Of a stretch of 64,000 bases of DNA, positions 17,924 to 27,245 are shown in pieces. The notes under the pieces are model-generated. The model was not told where the DNA came from. It searched no databases and saw nothing but the letters and a program-made list of their open reading frames with translations. Positions within the stretch are counted from its first letter, which is position 1. Every line of letters starts with the position of its first letter. The stretch lies in contig NZ_CP095413.1 in the NCBI RefSeq assembly GCF_023016285.1, positions 186,001 to 250,000 of the forward strand. The letters are read 5' to 3'. The translations under genes and the position numbers were made by a program. Origin of the DNA: Muricauda sp. SCSIO 64092 (GTDB taxonomy: Bacteria > Bacteroidota > Bacteroidia > Flavobacteriales > Flavobacteriaceae).

Positions 17924-18655
17924 ATGAATAAGCGCAAGTTTTTAAAAAATACGGTAGTAGCAACCACGGGATTGACGGTGGCCCCTACTATTTTATTATC
18001 CTCTTGTAAAACCGATCCCAAAAAAGAAGAAAAAATGGAAGCTACCCCTGCAACTGCGGTTACAACATTCGCCTTACCGGAGATTCCCTATGGCTATAAC
18101 GCCTTTCCGGACACCATTGATGCGATGACCATGGAGATCCACCATTCCAAACACCACCAGGGCTATACCAATAAATTGAATGCCGCATTGGAAGAAGCAA
18201 ACATTTCAGGAAAGACGATAGAAGAAATCCTTTCCATGGATAATTTACCGACTGGTATTCGGAACAATGGTGGCGGCTATTATAACCATACCCTTTATTG
18301 GGATATTTTGACCCCTGGAAATTCAGGCATGAGTGATGATTTAAAGGCGCAAATCGTGAAGGACTTTGGCTCCGAGGAATCCTTTAAAAATGAATTAGCG
18401 GATGCCGGAGCCAAGAGATTTGGATCGGGATGGGCCTGGGTATGCCAGGACAATGACAAAAAACTTCATATTTGCTCAACTCCAAATCAGGATAATCCAT
18501 TAATGGCAGTTGCCGAAAGAATGGGGAAGCCGATTTTAGGAATTGATGTTTGGGAGCATGCGTACTACCTAAAATATCAGAACAAGCGTGGTGACTACTT
18601 AAAGAATATCATCAAAATCATTAACTGGGATAAGGTCGAATCAAGGATTTCTTAA
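17924..18655 (+). CDS. sodA/sodB-like: Exported Fe/Mn superoxide dismutase (predicted lipoprotein)
   Basis: This 243-aa protein has the full Fe/Mn-SOD domain from about residue 48. Metal ligands are H73 (MEIHHSKHH), H122 (YYNHTLYW), and the Asp and His of IDVWEHAYYL. The N-terminus is unusual for SOD: a basic start (MNKRKFLKNT), a hydrophobic stretch and a lipobox LLSSC with Cys28, followed by a Lys/Glu linker. I infer a lipoprotein facing the periplasm. It would remove superoxide outside the cytoplasm. A strong intrinsic terminator follows at 18690. Metal choice cannot be decided safely. Confidence 0.93.
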   Translation: MNKRKFLKNTVVATTGLTVAPTILLSSCKTDPKKEEKMEATPATAVTTFALPEIPYGYNAFPDTIDAMTMEIHHSKHHQGYTNKLNAALEEANISGKTIEEILSMDNLPTGIRNNGGGYYNHTLYWDILTPGNSGMSDDLKAQIVKDFGSEESFKNELADAGAKRFGSGWAWVCQDNDKKLHICSTPNQDNPLMAVAERMGKPILGIDVWEHAYYLKYQNKRGDYLKNIIKIINWDKVESRIS

Positions 18656-18689
18656 TTCCAACAAACTCATTTCGAGTAATTTAATCTTT

Positions 18690-18716
18690 AAAAGCTGCTT
18701 ATTGCAGCTTTTTTTT
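18690..18716 (+). terminator. Intrinsic terminator after the superoxide dismutase gene
   Basis: A 9-bp stem AAAAGCTGC / GCAGCTTTT (18690-18698 and 18704-18712) with a TTATT loop is followed by a T run. It ends on the last codons of the convergent ABC permease gene, whose stop is at 18715. Confidence 0.88.
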
Positions 18717-21270
18717 AGCTCAATTCCTTACGAAGCACCACCAATGGTGAGCTTTGTACCACGGTACGGCTGTTCAACAATCCAATAAGAAGTACCAGAG
18801 CAGTAATACCGGGCAAAACCAAAACAAAGGGCGCCAATGAGGGTACAAAAGGGGTTTCAAAAACAAATTGGGCCAATAAAAAGCTGCCCAAAAGTGCCAG
18901 CACAATTCCCATGGCACTGCCCAAAAAGCCCAAATACAGATATTCCAGGGCTGTAATTTTCAGGATTTGCCGGTCCTTGGCCCCCAGGGTACGTAGCAGC
19001 ACGCTCTCCTTCATACGTTGGTACTTACTGGTCCTTACCGATCCAATGAGTACAATGATTCCCGTAAGGATGCTGAAAAACGCCATGAAGTTGATGACCC
19101 ATGAAATTTTATTCAAAATATCCTCAATCACCGAAATTACCTGCCGCAAATCAATGATGGATACCGTTGGGAAAAGCCGCACCAATTGACGCTGCAATTT
19201 GGCCGAACTGATGGCATCCGGGGTATAGGTGGTCAAAACATGAAATTGGGGGGCGTTTTCCAGAACGCCAGAGGGGAACAAAATCGAAAAATTAATTTGC
19301 ATCCTGGCCCAGTCCACCTCCCGCAAGTGGGCCACAATTGTTTTCATGAGTACCCCCTGGACATTGAATACAATAATATCCCCCAAGGCCACTTCGGCAT
19401 CATCGGCCACATTTTGCGCCAAAGAAATGGGTATGTATCCCTCTTTTTGAATTTTGGCAGGCCAATCCCCACCCTTTGTGGTTTCCGAAGCTATTAATGA
19501 ATCCCGATAGGTAACCCGAAATTCGTGGTGCAATACCCATGAATTCATGGTCGAAGTGGTATCCAAAATAATCTCGCGAACGGCCTTTTCCTTTATCTGT
19601 TGCATTCGCATCGTAATGATGGGAATGTTGTTCAACACCTCCCTGCCAGAGTCGGAAATACTGGCCACTGCAGCCTCGCGCTGCTCCGTCTGCACATCCA
19701 TTAGAATAAGATTGGGTGTTTGGGAGGACGTCTCCAATGACGTTCGTGCCAAGAGGATATCCTTGGTGAAGTACAATGTACTGATCAGGAACGTGCCCAC
19801 CCCAATGGCCAAAATCAATACCGTGGTTTGATTGTTGGGGCGATATAGGTTCAATAAGCTTTGTCTTGCCGTAAAACCCCAGGAAGCTGGGAAAAACCGC
19901 TTGATGAGCCGCATAAAAAATGTTGCCAAACCACCCAGTACGGCAAAAACGACCAAAATTGCCAATACAAAGAAAAAAGCATATATCGCGTCGCCCAATA
20001 GCCAGAAGGCAAAGGCAAATACAAAGATTAGGATTGCCGTAAAAACCAAGATCATAGGACCTCGGGACTTTTTGGGTAAGTCTTCCTCAACTCGCAATAC
20101 CTGCAAGGGAGAAACGTACCATGTTCCCAAAAGAGGGGTCAGGGCAAACAAAACGGACATCAGGACCCCTAAAACCAGACCGATCAAAATAGCACCCAAA
20201 GCAAGGCTGATCTCCACATCGAACGGAAGGAAATCCCTTAAAAGGAGTGGAAAGGTCTGCTGTAGTGCCAGTCCTGCCAATACCCCCATTAACCCACCCA
20301 AGAATCCCATTCCGGCTATTTGTATCAAAAAGATGAGAAAGGTTTGCTTTCTGGTGGCCCCAATACATTTCAACACCGCTACGGAGCGTAATTTTTCCTT
20401 GATATGGATATGAACGGAACTAGCAATACCCACACAGCCCAATAATAACGCAATAAAAGCGACCAGATTCAGGAATTTACCAAAGTTATCATAACTCCTA
20501 CCCAGTCGCTGTCCAGTTGAAACATGGGTATCCAAATCTGCATTCTCGGCATCCAACAAGGGATCGACTAGCTTATCCAATTCCCTAAGGTCCTGATCCT
20601 CTTTGGCCACAAAATAATAATCATAGCCCACCCTACTCCCGGTCTGAATAAGACCCGTTTCGTCTACCATGTGCTCTGGTATCCATACGGGTGGGGCTAT
20701 GGAGGCACCTACACCCCCCGTCCCCGGCGCAGAGATCAGTTTCCCCACTATGGGGAACAGAACATTCCCAATCTTGATACTATCCCCAAGCTTTGCATCA
20801 AACTGTAACATTAAGGTGGCATCCACTAGGGCCCCTTCTTTTTCTTGATAGGATGTAGCCGCCGAAAGGGGCTGTGTCTCCAATTCCCCATAAAAAGGAT
20901 AGGCTCCTTGCACACTTTTGACCCCAATTAATCGGGCATCCCCTGTTTTTGGGAAAAGTCCCATGGAGGGGAAATTAATGGATTTTGCCTGCGCCCCGCC
21001 CAGGGAATCCATAATGGCCAGGACCCTTTCATTGGCCGGTTGGTTACTGTCAATCAGAAAGTCCGCCCCCATTAAGGCCTTGGATTGCAAAGTAATGTTC
21101 TCCTTGAGGTTGGCACTGAAGGATTGTATGGAAACCACAGCCGCGATTCCCAGGATTATTGATCCCATAAAAAGCAACAATCGTTTCCCACTGGCCCTGC
21201 TGTCCCGCCAGGCCATTCTAAAAAGCCATTGCCAGCCCGATCTTGATTTGATGGGTTTATCTAAATTCAC
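18715..21270 (-). CDS. ybbP-like: ABC transporter permease, FtsX/MacB type (YbbP-like)
   Basis: This 851-aa inner-membrane protein has one helix near the N-terminus (about 32-50), a MacB-type periplasmic domain (about 55-240), a first FtsX helix set (about 265-390), central helices (about 405-460), a second periplasmic domain, and a final FtsX set (about 720-845). The ten-helix duplicated layout matches E. coli YbbP. It overlaps the ATPase gene by 4 bp, and the pair is divergent from a TesA-like esterase gene, as in the E. coli tesA-ybbAP region. The likely role is extraction or transfer of a hydrophobic substrate rather than ordinary import. Confidence 0.88.
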   Translation of the reverse strand: MNLDKPIKSRSGWQWLFRMAWRDSRASGKRLLLFMGSIILGIAAVVSIQSFSANLKENITLQSKALMGADFLIDSNQPANERVLAIMDSLGGAQAKSINFPSMGLFPKTGDARLIGVKSVQGAYPFYGELETQPLSAATSYQEKEGALVDATLMLQFDAKLGDSIKIGNVLFPIVGKLISAPGTGGVGASIAPPVWIPEHMVDETGLIQTGSRVGYDYYFVAKEDQDLRELDKLVDPLLDAENADLDTHVSTGQRLGRSYDNFGKFLNLVAFIALLLGCVGIASSVHIHIKEKLRSVAVLKCIGATRKQTFLIFLIQIAGMGFLGGLMGVLAGLALQQTFPLLLRDFLPFDVEISLALGAILIGLVLGVLMSVLFALTPLLGTWYVSPLQVLRVEEDLPKKSRGPMILVFTAILIFVFAFAFWLLGDAIYAFFFVLAILVVFAVLGGLATFFMRLIKRFFPASWGFTARQSLLNLYRPNNQTTVLILAIGVGTFLISTLYFTKDILLARTSLETSSQTPNLILMDVQTEQREAAVASISDSGREVLNNIPIITMRMQQIKEKAVREIILDTTSTMNSWVLHHEFRVTYRDSLIASETTKGGDWPAKIQKEGYIPISLAQNVADDAEVALGDIIVFNVQGVLMKTIVAHLREVDWARMQINFSILFPSGVLENAPQFHVLTTYTPDAISSAKLQRQLVRLFPTVSIIDLRQVISVIEDILNKISWVINFMAFFSILTGIIVLIGSVRTSKYQRMKESVLLRTLGAKDRQILKITALEYLYLGFLGSAMGIVLALLGSFLLAQFVFETPFVPSLAPFVLVLPGITALVLLIGLLNSRTVVQSSPLVVLRKELS

Positions 21271-21956
21271 ACCGATGCTGTTAACTCATTAGAAAACACT
21301 TTGCCGCCCTTTAAACGTAAAATTCGTTGGTTGCGTCGTGCCAATTCCATGTCGTGGGTCACAATGACCAGGGTAGTTCCTGCTTCTTCATTTAGTTCAA
21401 ACAGCAATTTCACCACCTTGTCACCCGTTTCCTGATCCAGATTACCTGTAGGTTCATCCGCAAAGAGGATGGAGGGCTTGGCAGAAAAGGCCCTTGCTAA
21501 GGCAACCCGCTGTTGTTCCCCGCCGGATAGTTGCGAAGGATAATGATGGAAACGATTCTTAAGACCCACCTTATCCAAGAGTTCCATTCCAATGGAGCCA
21601 GGGTTTTTAACACCCTGTAATTCCAAGGGAACCACTACATTTTCAAGGGCACTTAGGGTCGGTAACAATTGAAAGTTTTGGAAAATGAACCCTACCTCCT
21701 GATTCCGCAATAGGGCCAATCCGTCCTCGCTCAAACCCCCCAAATGCCGACCGCAAAGTTCAACGGTACCGGTATCCGGTCGGTCCAATCCGGCACAAAG
21801 GCCCAGTAACGTGGTCTTACCACTACCGGAGGGTCCCACAATGGCAAAGGTTTCCCCTTCATTTATGCTAAAGGAGACATCCTCAAGAACGGTTAATTCT
21901 TTGGAACCACTGGTATAGCTCTTCCCAAGATGACTCACGTTTAATATCTTTGACAT
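21267..21956 (-). CDS. ybbA-like: ABC transporter ATP-binding protein (YbbA/LolD-like)
   Basis: The gene is read from the ATG at 21956 (another start at 21974 adds six residues), giving 229 aa. Walker A is [11 protein letters not shown], the signature [15 protein letters not shown], Walker [13 protein letters not shown] and the switch His VTHD. Sequence features such as [11 protein letters not shown] are typical of the LolD/MacB/YbbA clade that powers FtsX-type permeases. It is encoded with its permease partner in a two-gene operon. Confidence 0.92.
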   Translation of the reverse strand: MSKILNVSHLGKSYTSGSKELTVLEDVSFSINEGETFAIVGPSGSGKTTLLGLCAGLDRPDTGTVELCGRHLGGLSEDGLALLRNQEVGFIFQNFQLLPTLSALENVVVPLELQGVKNPGSIGMELLDKVGLKNRFHHYPSQLSGGEQQRVALARAFSAKPSILFADEPTGNLDQETGDKVVKLLFELNEEAGTTLVIVTHDMELARRNQRILRLKGGKVFSNELTASV

Positions 21957-22027
21957 AGCTGTTTTTATTTCCATTCGGATGAAATGGGAAAATAGGCAAA
22001 TGATTTCGATTTTTACATTCTAGTACT

Positions 22028-22717
22028 ATGCGTAGCCTCTTAAAATTTCGTTATTTTTTTCTGCTCCTTCTCTGCGTGCATTGCAAGGAAGCGCCAAAGT
22101 CAATTCAGGGCTCTTCCGTATCCGAAAGTGATGGGGGAAATTCTGAAATAGCGGGGAATCAAGGTGAACAGGTTATTTTGTTTTTTGGGGATAGCCTCAC
22201 TGCAGGTTATGGCATTGAACTGGAGGAAGCGTTTCCGGCACTTATCCAGCAACGTTTGGATTCCCTTAATTTGGAGTACACCGTAATTAATTCAGGATTG
22301 AGCGGGGAGACTACTTCGGGAGGGTTGAATAGAATCAATTGGGTCATCAACCAAAAAGTAGACGTATTTGTGCTGGAATTAGGAGCAAATGATGGGTTAA
22401 GGGGCATTCCCCTTGACCAAACCAGGAGTAATCTGCAAGCAATCATCGACTATGTGAAAAAGAAAGATTCCGAGACCATAATCGTTCTTGCGGGAATGCA
22501 GATTCCACCCAATATGGGTCCAGAATACACCACTGAGTTCCGAAGCATCTTTCCAGAATTGGCCCAAAAAAACCAAATTCCACTTATTCCCTTTTTGTTG
22601 GATGGAGTGGCGGGTATACCTGAACTGAACCTGGAGGATGGTATCCATCCCACCCCTGAAGGTCATAAACTGGTTCGGGAAAACGTTTGGGCGGTGATGA
22701 AAGATGTCCTCAAATAA
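22028..22717 (+). CDS. tesA-like: TesA-like GDSL/SGNH esterase (lipoprotein or periplasmic)
   Basis: This 229-aa protein has all SGNH blocks: FFGDSLTAGYG (S56), SGETTSGG, ELGANDGLRG (N) and DGIHPTPEGH (D204, H207). The N-terminus is hydrophobic (RYFFLLLLCVHCKE) and ends in Cys19, so it is exported and possibly lipidated. TesA enzymes hydrolyse acyl-thioesters, lysophospholipids and arylesters in the periplasm. It is divergent from the YbbA/YbbP-like ABC pair, with starts about 70 bp apart, so one intergenic region may control both. Confidence 0.9.
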   Translation: MRSLLKFRYFFLLLLCVHCKEAPKSIQGSSVSESDGGNSEIAGNQGEQVILFFGDSLTAGYGIELEEAFPALIQQRLDSLNLEYTVINSGLSGETTSGGLNRINWVINQKVDVFVLELGANDGLRGIPLDQTRSNLQAIIDYVKKKDSETIIVLAGMQIPPNMGPEYTTEFRSIFPELAQKNQIPLIPFLLDGVAGIPELNLEDGIHPTPEGHKLVRENVWAVMKDVLK

Positions 22718-22752
22718 AGCTTCATCAAAACAAAAGTCACAAAGAACATCAA

Positions 22753-23313
22753 ATGAATCATACTACCGGACTTCTTCTAGTTGACATTCAGAAGGGATTG
22801 GACGATTGGGAATTCTATGGCGGAAATAGGAATAATTTGACGGCTGAGGAAAATGCATCAAAGATTTTGCAAACCTGGCGTGAAAGGGCTTGGCCCGTCT
22901 TCCATGTCCAACATAGTTCCACGAACCTAGAATCCCCTTTACACGCCTCAAAACCGGGTTTTCAAATCAAAGAAGAGGTGATGCCCCTGTTCAATGAGAC
23001 GGTAATTACAAAAAACGTAAATAGCGCCTTTATTGGAACGGATTTGGAACAAAACCTAAAGGAAATGGGAATCGATACCTTGGTCATAGTTGGTCTAACC
23101 ACCAATCATTGTATCTCAACAACCACTAGAATGGCCTCAAATCTCGGGTTCCAAACGTATCTGGTATCAGACGCTACGGCAACCTTTGATAGAAAGGGAT
23201 TGGATGGCGGCATTTTCGAAGCCGAGTTGATCCACCAAACCTGTCTGGCCAACCTGAATGAAGAATTTGCAACGATAGTAAGCACGGCAGGGTTACTTCA
23301 TACAATGGCATAA
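22753..23313 (+). CDS. Isochorismatase-family cysteine hydrolase
   Basis: I chose the ATG at 22753 (MNHTTGLLLVDIQKG); it matches the family start and follows the esterase stop by 35 bp. The 186-aa protein has the catalytic Asp in LLVDIQKG, a Lys in ETVITKNVNSAF and the nucleophile Cys in TTNHCISTTTRMA. Members hydrolyse amides such as nicotinamide or vinyl ethers such as isochorismate; the substrate here is unknown. It is cytoplasmic and probably co-transcribed with the esterase. A hairpin terminator follows immediately. Confidence 0.9.
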   Translation: MNHTTGLLLVDIQKGLDDWEFYGGNRNNLTAEENASKILQTWRERAWPVFHVQHSSTNLESPLHASKPGFQIKEEVMPLFNETVITKNVNSAFIGTDLEQNLKEMGIDTLVIVGLTTNHCISTTTRMASNLGFQTYLVSDATATFDRKGLDGGIFEAELIHQTCLANLNEEFATIVSTAGLLHTMA

Positions 23314-23350
23314 AAAAACCGCCCTGAATATTACTACGGGCGGCTTCTTT
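23312..23350. terminator. Bidirectional terminator between hydrolase and OmpW-like genes
   Basis: The stem CCGCCC (23319-23324) pairs with GGGCGG (23338-23343). Seven A residues before it provide a U run for the minus-strand OmpW-like gene, and a weaker CTTCTTT tail serves the plus strand. Confidence 0.8.
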
Positions 23351-23367
23351 CGCTATGTGGGCAAAAC

Positions 23368-24015
23368 CTAAAGCTTAATACCTACGCCAAATCCAAAAAT
23401 CCATGGATTAATGTCCACATCGGCATCAACAGTTGCTCCCAAAGCCGTAGTGGCATCAACGGTTGCATCCGTGCCCAGGAACAGTTTTTTTACGTCAACG
23501 TTCAAAAACCATTTGTCGTTTAGCATAAAATCAAATCCTCCTTGTAGCGCAAAGCCTACAGAGGTGTCATAGTCAACATCATCCGCAATTGGACCTTCAT
23601 CTACATTATAAAACAAGGTTAGATTTGGGCCGGCTCCTACATAAGGGACAAAGTTCCCTCCGGTAAAGTGATATTGTGCAGTCAACGTTGGGGGCAATAG
23701 CCATACACTTCCCAGGTCGATATCATTTGCCTCTGTGCCTATGGCTTCAACATCGTGTTTGGCCGTAGCCAAAATAAGTTCCACGGACCAATTCTTATCA
23801 AAGAAATAGGTAATGTCAAATTCCGGAACAACCGCGGTGGAAATGGACACATCACCGCCAATGGCTTCAATATCCGCGCTCTCATCGGGGGTAACCACGA
23901 TTCCCCTGAGTCTAAACTGCCATCTACTGAAATCCCCATCTGTACTGGTATCCTGGGCAGTAAGGCTTGAAAAGGCCAATAGTGCTGGCAACAAAAAAAT
24001 AACTACTCTTTTCAT
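23368..24015 (-). CDS. OmpW-family outer membrane protein
   Basis: The ATG at 24015 starts a clear signal peptide (MKRVVIFLLPALLAFSSLTAQ). The mature part of this 215-aa protein is an eight-stranded barrel pattern with the OmpW-like features PEFDITYFFDKNWSVELI, LPPTLTAQYHF, PYVGAGPNLTLFYN and a terminal INPWIFGFGVGIKL. OmpW proteins form narrow hydrophobic channels in the outer membrane. It is a single-gene unit with its own -7-like element upstream and a terminator downstream. Confidence 0.9.
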   Translation of the reverse strand: MKRVVIFLLPALLAFSSLTAQDTSTDGDFSRWQFRLRGIVVTPDESADIEAIGGDVSISTAVVPEFDITYFFDKNWSVELILATAKHDVEAIGTEANDIDLGSVWLLPPTLTAQYHFTGGNFVPYVGAGPNLTLFYNVDEGPIADDVDYDTSVGFALQGGFDFMLNDKWFLNVDVKKLFLGTDATVDATTALGATVDADVDINPWIFGFGVGIKL

Positions 24016-24036
24016 GTATTGTATTTTAGAATTGGG

Positions 24037-24044
24037 CAAATCTA
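24037..24044 (-). promoter_or_regulatory. Candidate Bacteroidota -7 promoter element of the OmpW-like gene
   Basis: On the minus strand the bases read TAGATTTG, matching the TAnnTTTG -7 consensus of Bacteroidota, 21 bp before the start codon. No TTG is found at the ideal -33 distance, so support is partial. Confidence 0.35.
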
Positions 24045-24297
24045 AAATTGGGCAAACAAAGAAAATATGACGCATATCATTGTTAATCGGTCCGGTTTTG
24101 TATACCAATTTAGAGCTGCCTTCAATTACCGCCAATGGATACCAAGGGAAGGCGAACAGTATGGTTAAGCTAGGGGCAGAATTCCGGTGCCCGTCCAATC
24201 ACTTTTTGAATAGGGAGGGTTTTGGATGTTGGTATTTAGTTTGGATGAAAGCCCAAAGGCAAAGCATCGACAAAGTTGAAGAGCCAAAGATCAAGAA

Positions 24298-25113
24298 GTG
24301 GGAAGAAGCATCAAAAATACAGTTTCAAGATTCCCTATTTTACTAATAGTCCCTGTATTGTTGTTCAGTTGTTGTGAAGTCAAGGAAATCAGTTCAGGGC
24401 ATTTTTCAAGTCCCCATACCGATTTTACGGAACTTTCGGTGGAGTTCTTACAGCAGATCAAAGCAGGGAAGGATACACAATCGATACAGGATCGATTGGC
24501 GAATACCACAATAAAGTCCCTCAAAAACAATCTCAAAACGGATGCACAACGGTTCGCCTTTTGGATCAATGTTTATAATGCCTATATTCTAGTCATACTG
24601 CGGGAACATCCCGAATACTACGATGACCGAAGCGATTTTTTTTCCAGGGAGCAGATTCCAATCGTGGGTGAAAAAGTATCCTTTGCCACCATTGAACATG
24701 GCATTCTCAGAAGATCCCAATGGGATAAAGGTTTAGGGTATGTAAGAAAGTGGTTTCCCAGTAAATTTGAACGAAACCTTCGTGTAGAAAAAAAGGATTA
24801 TCGTATCCATTTTGCACTCAACTGTGGCGCCAGGGATTGCCCCCCGGTTGCCCTTTATACACCTGAACGTATTGAAGGGCAGTTTACCAAAGGAACAGCC
24901 CGCTACCTTAAGCGTACCACGGAATACAACGCCTCCCAAAACAAAGTCAAGGTAACCGCTTTGTTCAGTTGGTTCAGGGGGGATTTTGGTGGCAAAAGTG
25001 GGGTCAAAAAACTATTGGAATCCCATGACCTTCTACCATCTGCAAAAAAAGTGAAACTCCATTATAAAAATTACGACTGGACATTGGATCTGGATAATTT
25101 TATTGAACTGTAA
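24298..25113 (+). CDS. DUF547 domain lipoprotein
   Basis: This 271-aa protein starts at GTG 24298, with a hydrophobic leader and a lipobox-like LLFSC (Cys about 25). The DUF547 core is present: RFAFWINVYNAYILVIL, then IEHGILR, then IHFALNCGARDCPPV, with FSWFRGDFGG near the end. The conserved Asn/Tyr, His and Cys residues are those shared with papain-like/transglutaminase folds, but its activity is unknown. It is probably exported. The 282 bp upstream (24016-24297) hold no gene I can support. Confidence 0.88.
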   Translation: MGRSIKNTVSRFPILLIVPVLLFSCCEVKEISSGHFSSPHTDFTELSVEFLQQIKAGKDTQSIQDRLANTTIKSLKNNLKTDAQRFAFWINVYNAYILVILREHPEYYDDRSDFFSREQIPIVGEKVSFATIEHGILRRSQWDKGLGYVRKWFPSKFERNLRVEKKDYRIHFALNCGARDCPPVALYTPERIEGQFTKGTARYLKRTTEYNASQNKVKVTALFSWFRGDFGGKSGVKKLLESHDLLPSAKKVKLHYKNYDWTLDLDNFIEL

Positions 25114-25188
25114 ATTTGTTAAAAAAAATTGGGAACATCGTGCAGAGGGTAAAAATTAAAGGTACTTTCGTAGTAAATTTCTTAGACC

Positions 25189-26376
25189 GTGAATCCTTCG
25201 GCCTCAGGGTGGATCAACAAGTTTGGGCACATCAGTACCAGCGGTAATGCCAAGTATACCAGTTACGAAGCACTTTACCATGATTTACTGAAAAACGGGT
25301 TTATTTATGGGATTCACCTATCCGTCCCCACATTCATAGAGACCGAGCATCCTTATACCGAGGACGAGGTGGCCAAAACCAACCTGTTGACAGCACTCTA
25401 TTTTTCCTATGTTTTTGAAACTGGGAAAGATGATTTTAACACTTTTGTTGAAACAGTCTTTGAATATTATACCTCCTTGGAGGTGGGCAAGATTTCTTTC
25501 TTGAACAAAATCCTGAGCGGAAAAAAAACGGAATCCCAACTGGAAAAATTACTGGATTCAAGAATTTACCTCAACGGAAGTGCCTTTAACCGTGCTTTTG
25601 GTAACAGCCTGACCAACTCCCTACTCTATATTGATATCCTTATTTTTAGAAGGTATCTTCAAAACCATGCCGACCTTATTTCCCATGCCCAGCTGCTGGA
25701 ATACGTAACCATCAACATTGGGTACCAGGCACTCAACTCCAAGGAAATGCAGGAAAGCGATGCCAAATTAATGCAGCTTCTGGCTTCCTCATTGACCTAT
25801 GTTGATCTAAATGAGACACGTTTTAGGGAAAGTCATACCCAACTTTTGCAACAACATTTTAATACTTGCGAAAAAGATTACCTCATGGATATTGCCTGTT
25901 TGACCGTATGGGAAGATGCCAACCTGGAGCAAAAGGAATCCACCTTTATTTATGAGATTGGTTCTGTACTGGACAAGGGTCCAAATGAGATAAGGACAGC
26001 ACTGAAAAATGTGGTGGAATTTTTCGATAAAAACAAAGAAAAAATTCCCTATTTGAAGGACGCCAATTTAGCCTCCAAATTTTACGAGGGCATGACAAAA
26101 AATGTCAGCAAATTAATTTTGAGAAATAGCAAACGGCTCAAAAAGGAACTTTCGGAAAGCAGGGAATTGGTTGCGCTATTGACCAAGTCGGCAACACAGG
26201 ATTTAAGTGCGGAAGAACGAAAAAAAATTCAACAACAGCTTCTGGATATTTTTAAGACCATTCCCTCCCTGGCCATTTTTATGTTACCTGGGGGAGCAGT
26301 ACTATTGCCAATTTTTATTAAGTTGATCCCTAAGTTGCTGCCCTCTGCTTTTGACGACAATAGAGTGGAGGACTAA
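25189..26376 (+). CDS. LETM1-related biofilm-associated family protein
   Basis: The protein has 395 aa. The GTG start at 25189 gives MNPSASGWINKFG, which I recall as the usual start of this flavobacterial family. The body is helical and soluble. The C-terminal region (about 350-390: SLAIFMLPGGAVLLPIFIKL, then PKLLPSAF) resembles the LETM1 membrane-proximal motif. Homologues are described as LETM1-related and linked to biofilm. No signal peptide is seen. Function is unknown. It stands on the plus strand, next to the convergent LytTR regulator. Confidence 0.75.
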   Translation: MNPSASGWINKFGHISTSGNAKYTSYEALYHDLLKNGFIYGIHLSVPTFIETEHPYTEDEVAKTNLLTALYFSYVFETGKDDFNTFVETVFEYYTSLEVGKISFLNKILSGKKTESQLEKLLDSRIYLNGSAFNRAFGNSLTNSLLYIDILIFRRYLQNHADLISHAQLLEYVTINIGYQALNSKEMQESDAKLMQLLASSLTYVDLNETRFRESHTQLLQQHFNTCEKDYLMDIACLTVWEDANLEQKESTFIYEIGSVLDKGPNEIRTALKNVVEFFDKNKEKIPYLKDANLASKFYEGMTKNVSKLILRNSKRLKKELSESRELVALLTKSATQDLSAEERKKIQQQLLDIFKTIPSLAIFMLPGGAVLLPIFIKLIPKLLPSAFDDNRVED

Positions 26377-26460
26377 ATCCCAAAAATCCGTCAAAAAGGT
26401 GGTATAAGAAAAATCTATGATAAAGTTTCAATTATCTGCTTACCAGTTTTTTGACTTGAT

Positions 26461-27216
26461 TTATTCCAACCAAAGCTTAAAATCCTTAACGCGTTCCCTA
26501 CTTACAATGATTTCCTGCTCTTTAAAGGTATTCATTTTAATTTGAAGACGCGAATTGGTGTAGGAAATGATGTCCTTGATGTGGTTGATGTTCACATAAA
26601 ATTTACGGCTCACCCGAAAGAAGGTTTTGGGTGACAACTCCCCTTCCAGGTTTTCGAGTGTGGTGTCCAAAAGATAATTTCTACCATCTACGGTTGCAGC
26701 ATAGGTCCCTTTGTTCTCACTGTAAAAACATTCCACTTCATCCGAATTAATGATTTTCAGGTGCTGCCCTACCCTTACCGTAAATCGTTTTTTATACTCC
26801 CGTTCCACAGGGTTGACCAACAGCTTTTTGATGTCCTCAAAATCAACGGAAATTTTCTCTTTTTCGGGCCGGAATTCCCGGTATTGTTTTACGGCCTTTT
26901 CGAGCTCTTCATCATCGATGGGTTTCAACAAATAATCAATGCTATTCAACTTGAATGCCTGGAGGGCATATTCATCATAGGCCGTAGTAAAAATAATGGC
27001 GCTTTTAATGTTCACCATATCAAAAATCTCAAACGAAAGTCCATCCGAAAGTTGGATATCCAAAAAAATGAGATCGGGATGCTCGTTGTTCTGAAACCAT
27101 TCGATGGATTCTTCCACGGAATGCAATAAGGTGGATACTTCCACATCCAGTTCTTCCAACAATCGGTTTAATCGTCTTGCTGCCGGTTTTTCGTCTTCTA
27201 TGATGATGGCCTTCAT
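26461..27216 (-). CDS. LytTR-family response regulator
   Basis: The ATG at 27216 (MKAIIIEDEKPAARRL) gives 251 aa; an open frame extends upstream but lacks family similarity. The receiver domain (1-120) has acidic EDE at 7-9, phospho-acceptor D53 (LIFLDIQLSDG) and Lys about 103 (YLLKPI). The LytTR DNA-binding domain (about 150-250) contains FTVRVGQHLKIINSDEV, FFRVSRKFYVNINHI and a C-terminal VSRERVKDFKLWL. It is the last gene of the 2TM array and presumably the partner of the kinase at 29824-31146. I infer that it binds the 31-bp elements described below. Confidence 0.93.
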   Translation of the reverse strand: MKAIIIEDEKPAARRLNRLLEELDVEVSTLLHSVEESIEWFQNNEHPDLIFLDIQLSDGLSFEIFDMVNIKSAIIFTTAYDEYALQAFKLNSIDYLLKPIDDEELEKAVKQYREFRPEKEKISVDFEDIKKLLVNPVEREYKKRFTVRVGQHLKIINSDEVECFYSENKGTYAATVDGRNYLLDTTLENLEGELSPKTFFRVSRKFYVNINHIKDIISYTNSRLQIKMNTFKEQEIIVSRERVKDFKLWLE

Positions 27217-27245
27217 ACAAAATGCTTTTGTGCACAATTTAACAA

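Noticed and set aside
24080..24346. 88-codon plus-strand frame upstream of the DUF547 gene
   Set aside because: It overlaps the DUF547 start in another frame, has no recognisable motif and an irregular composition.
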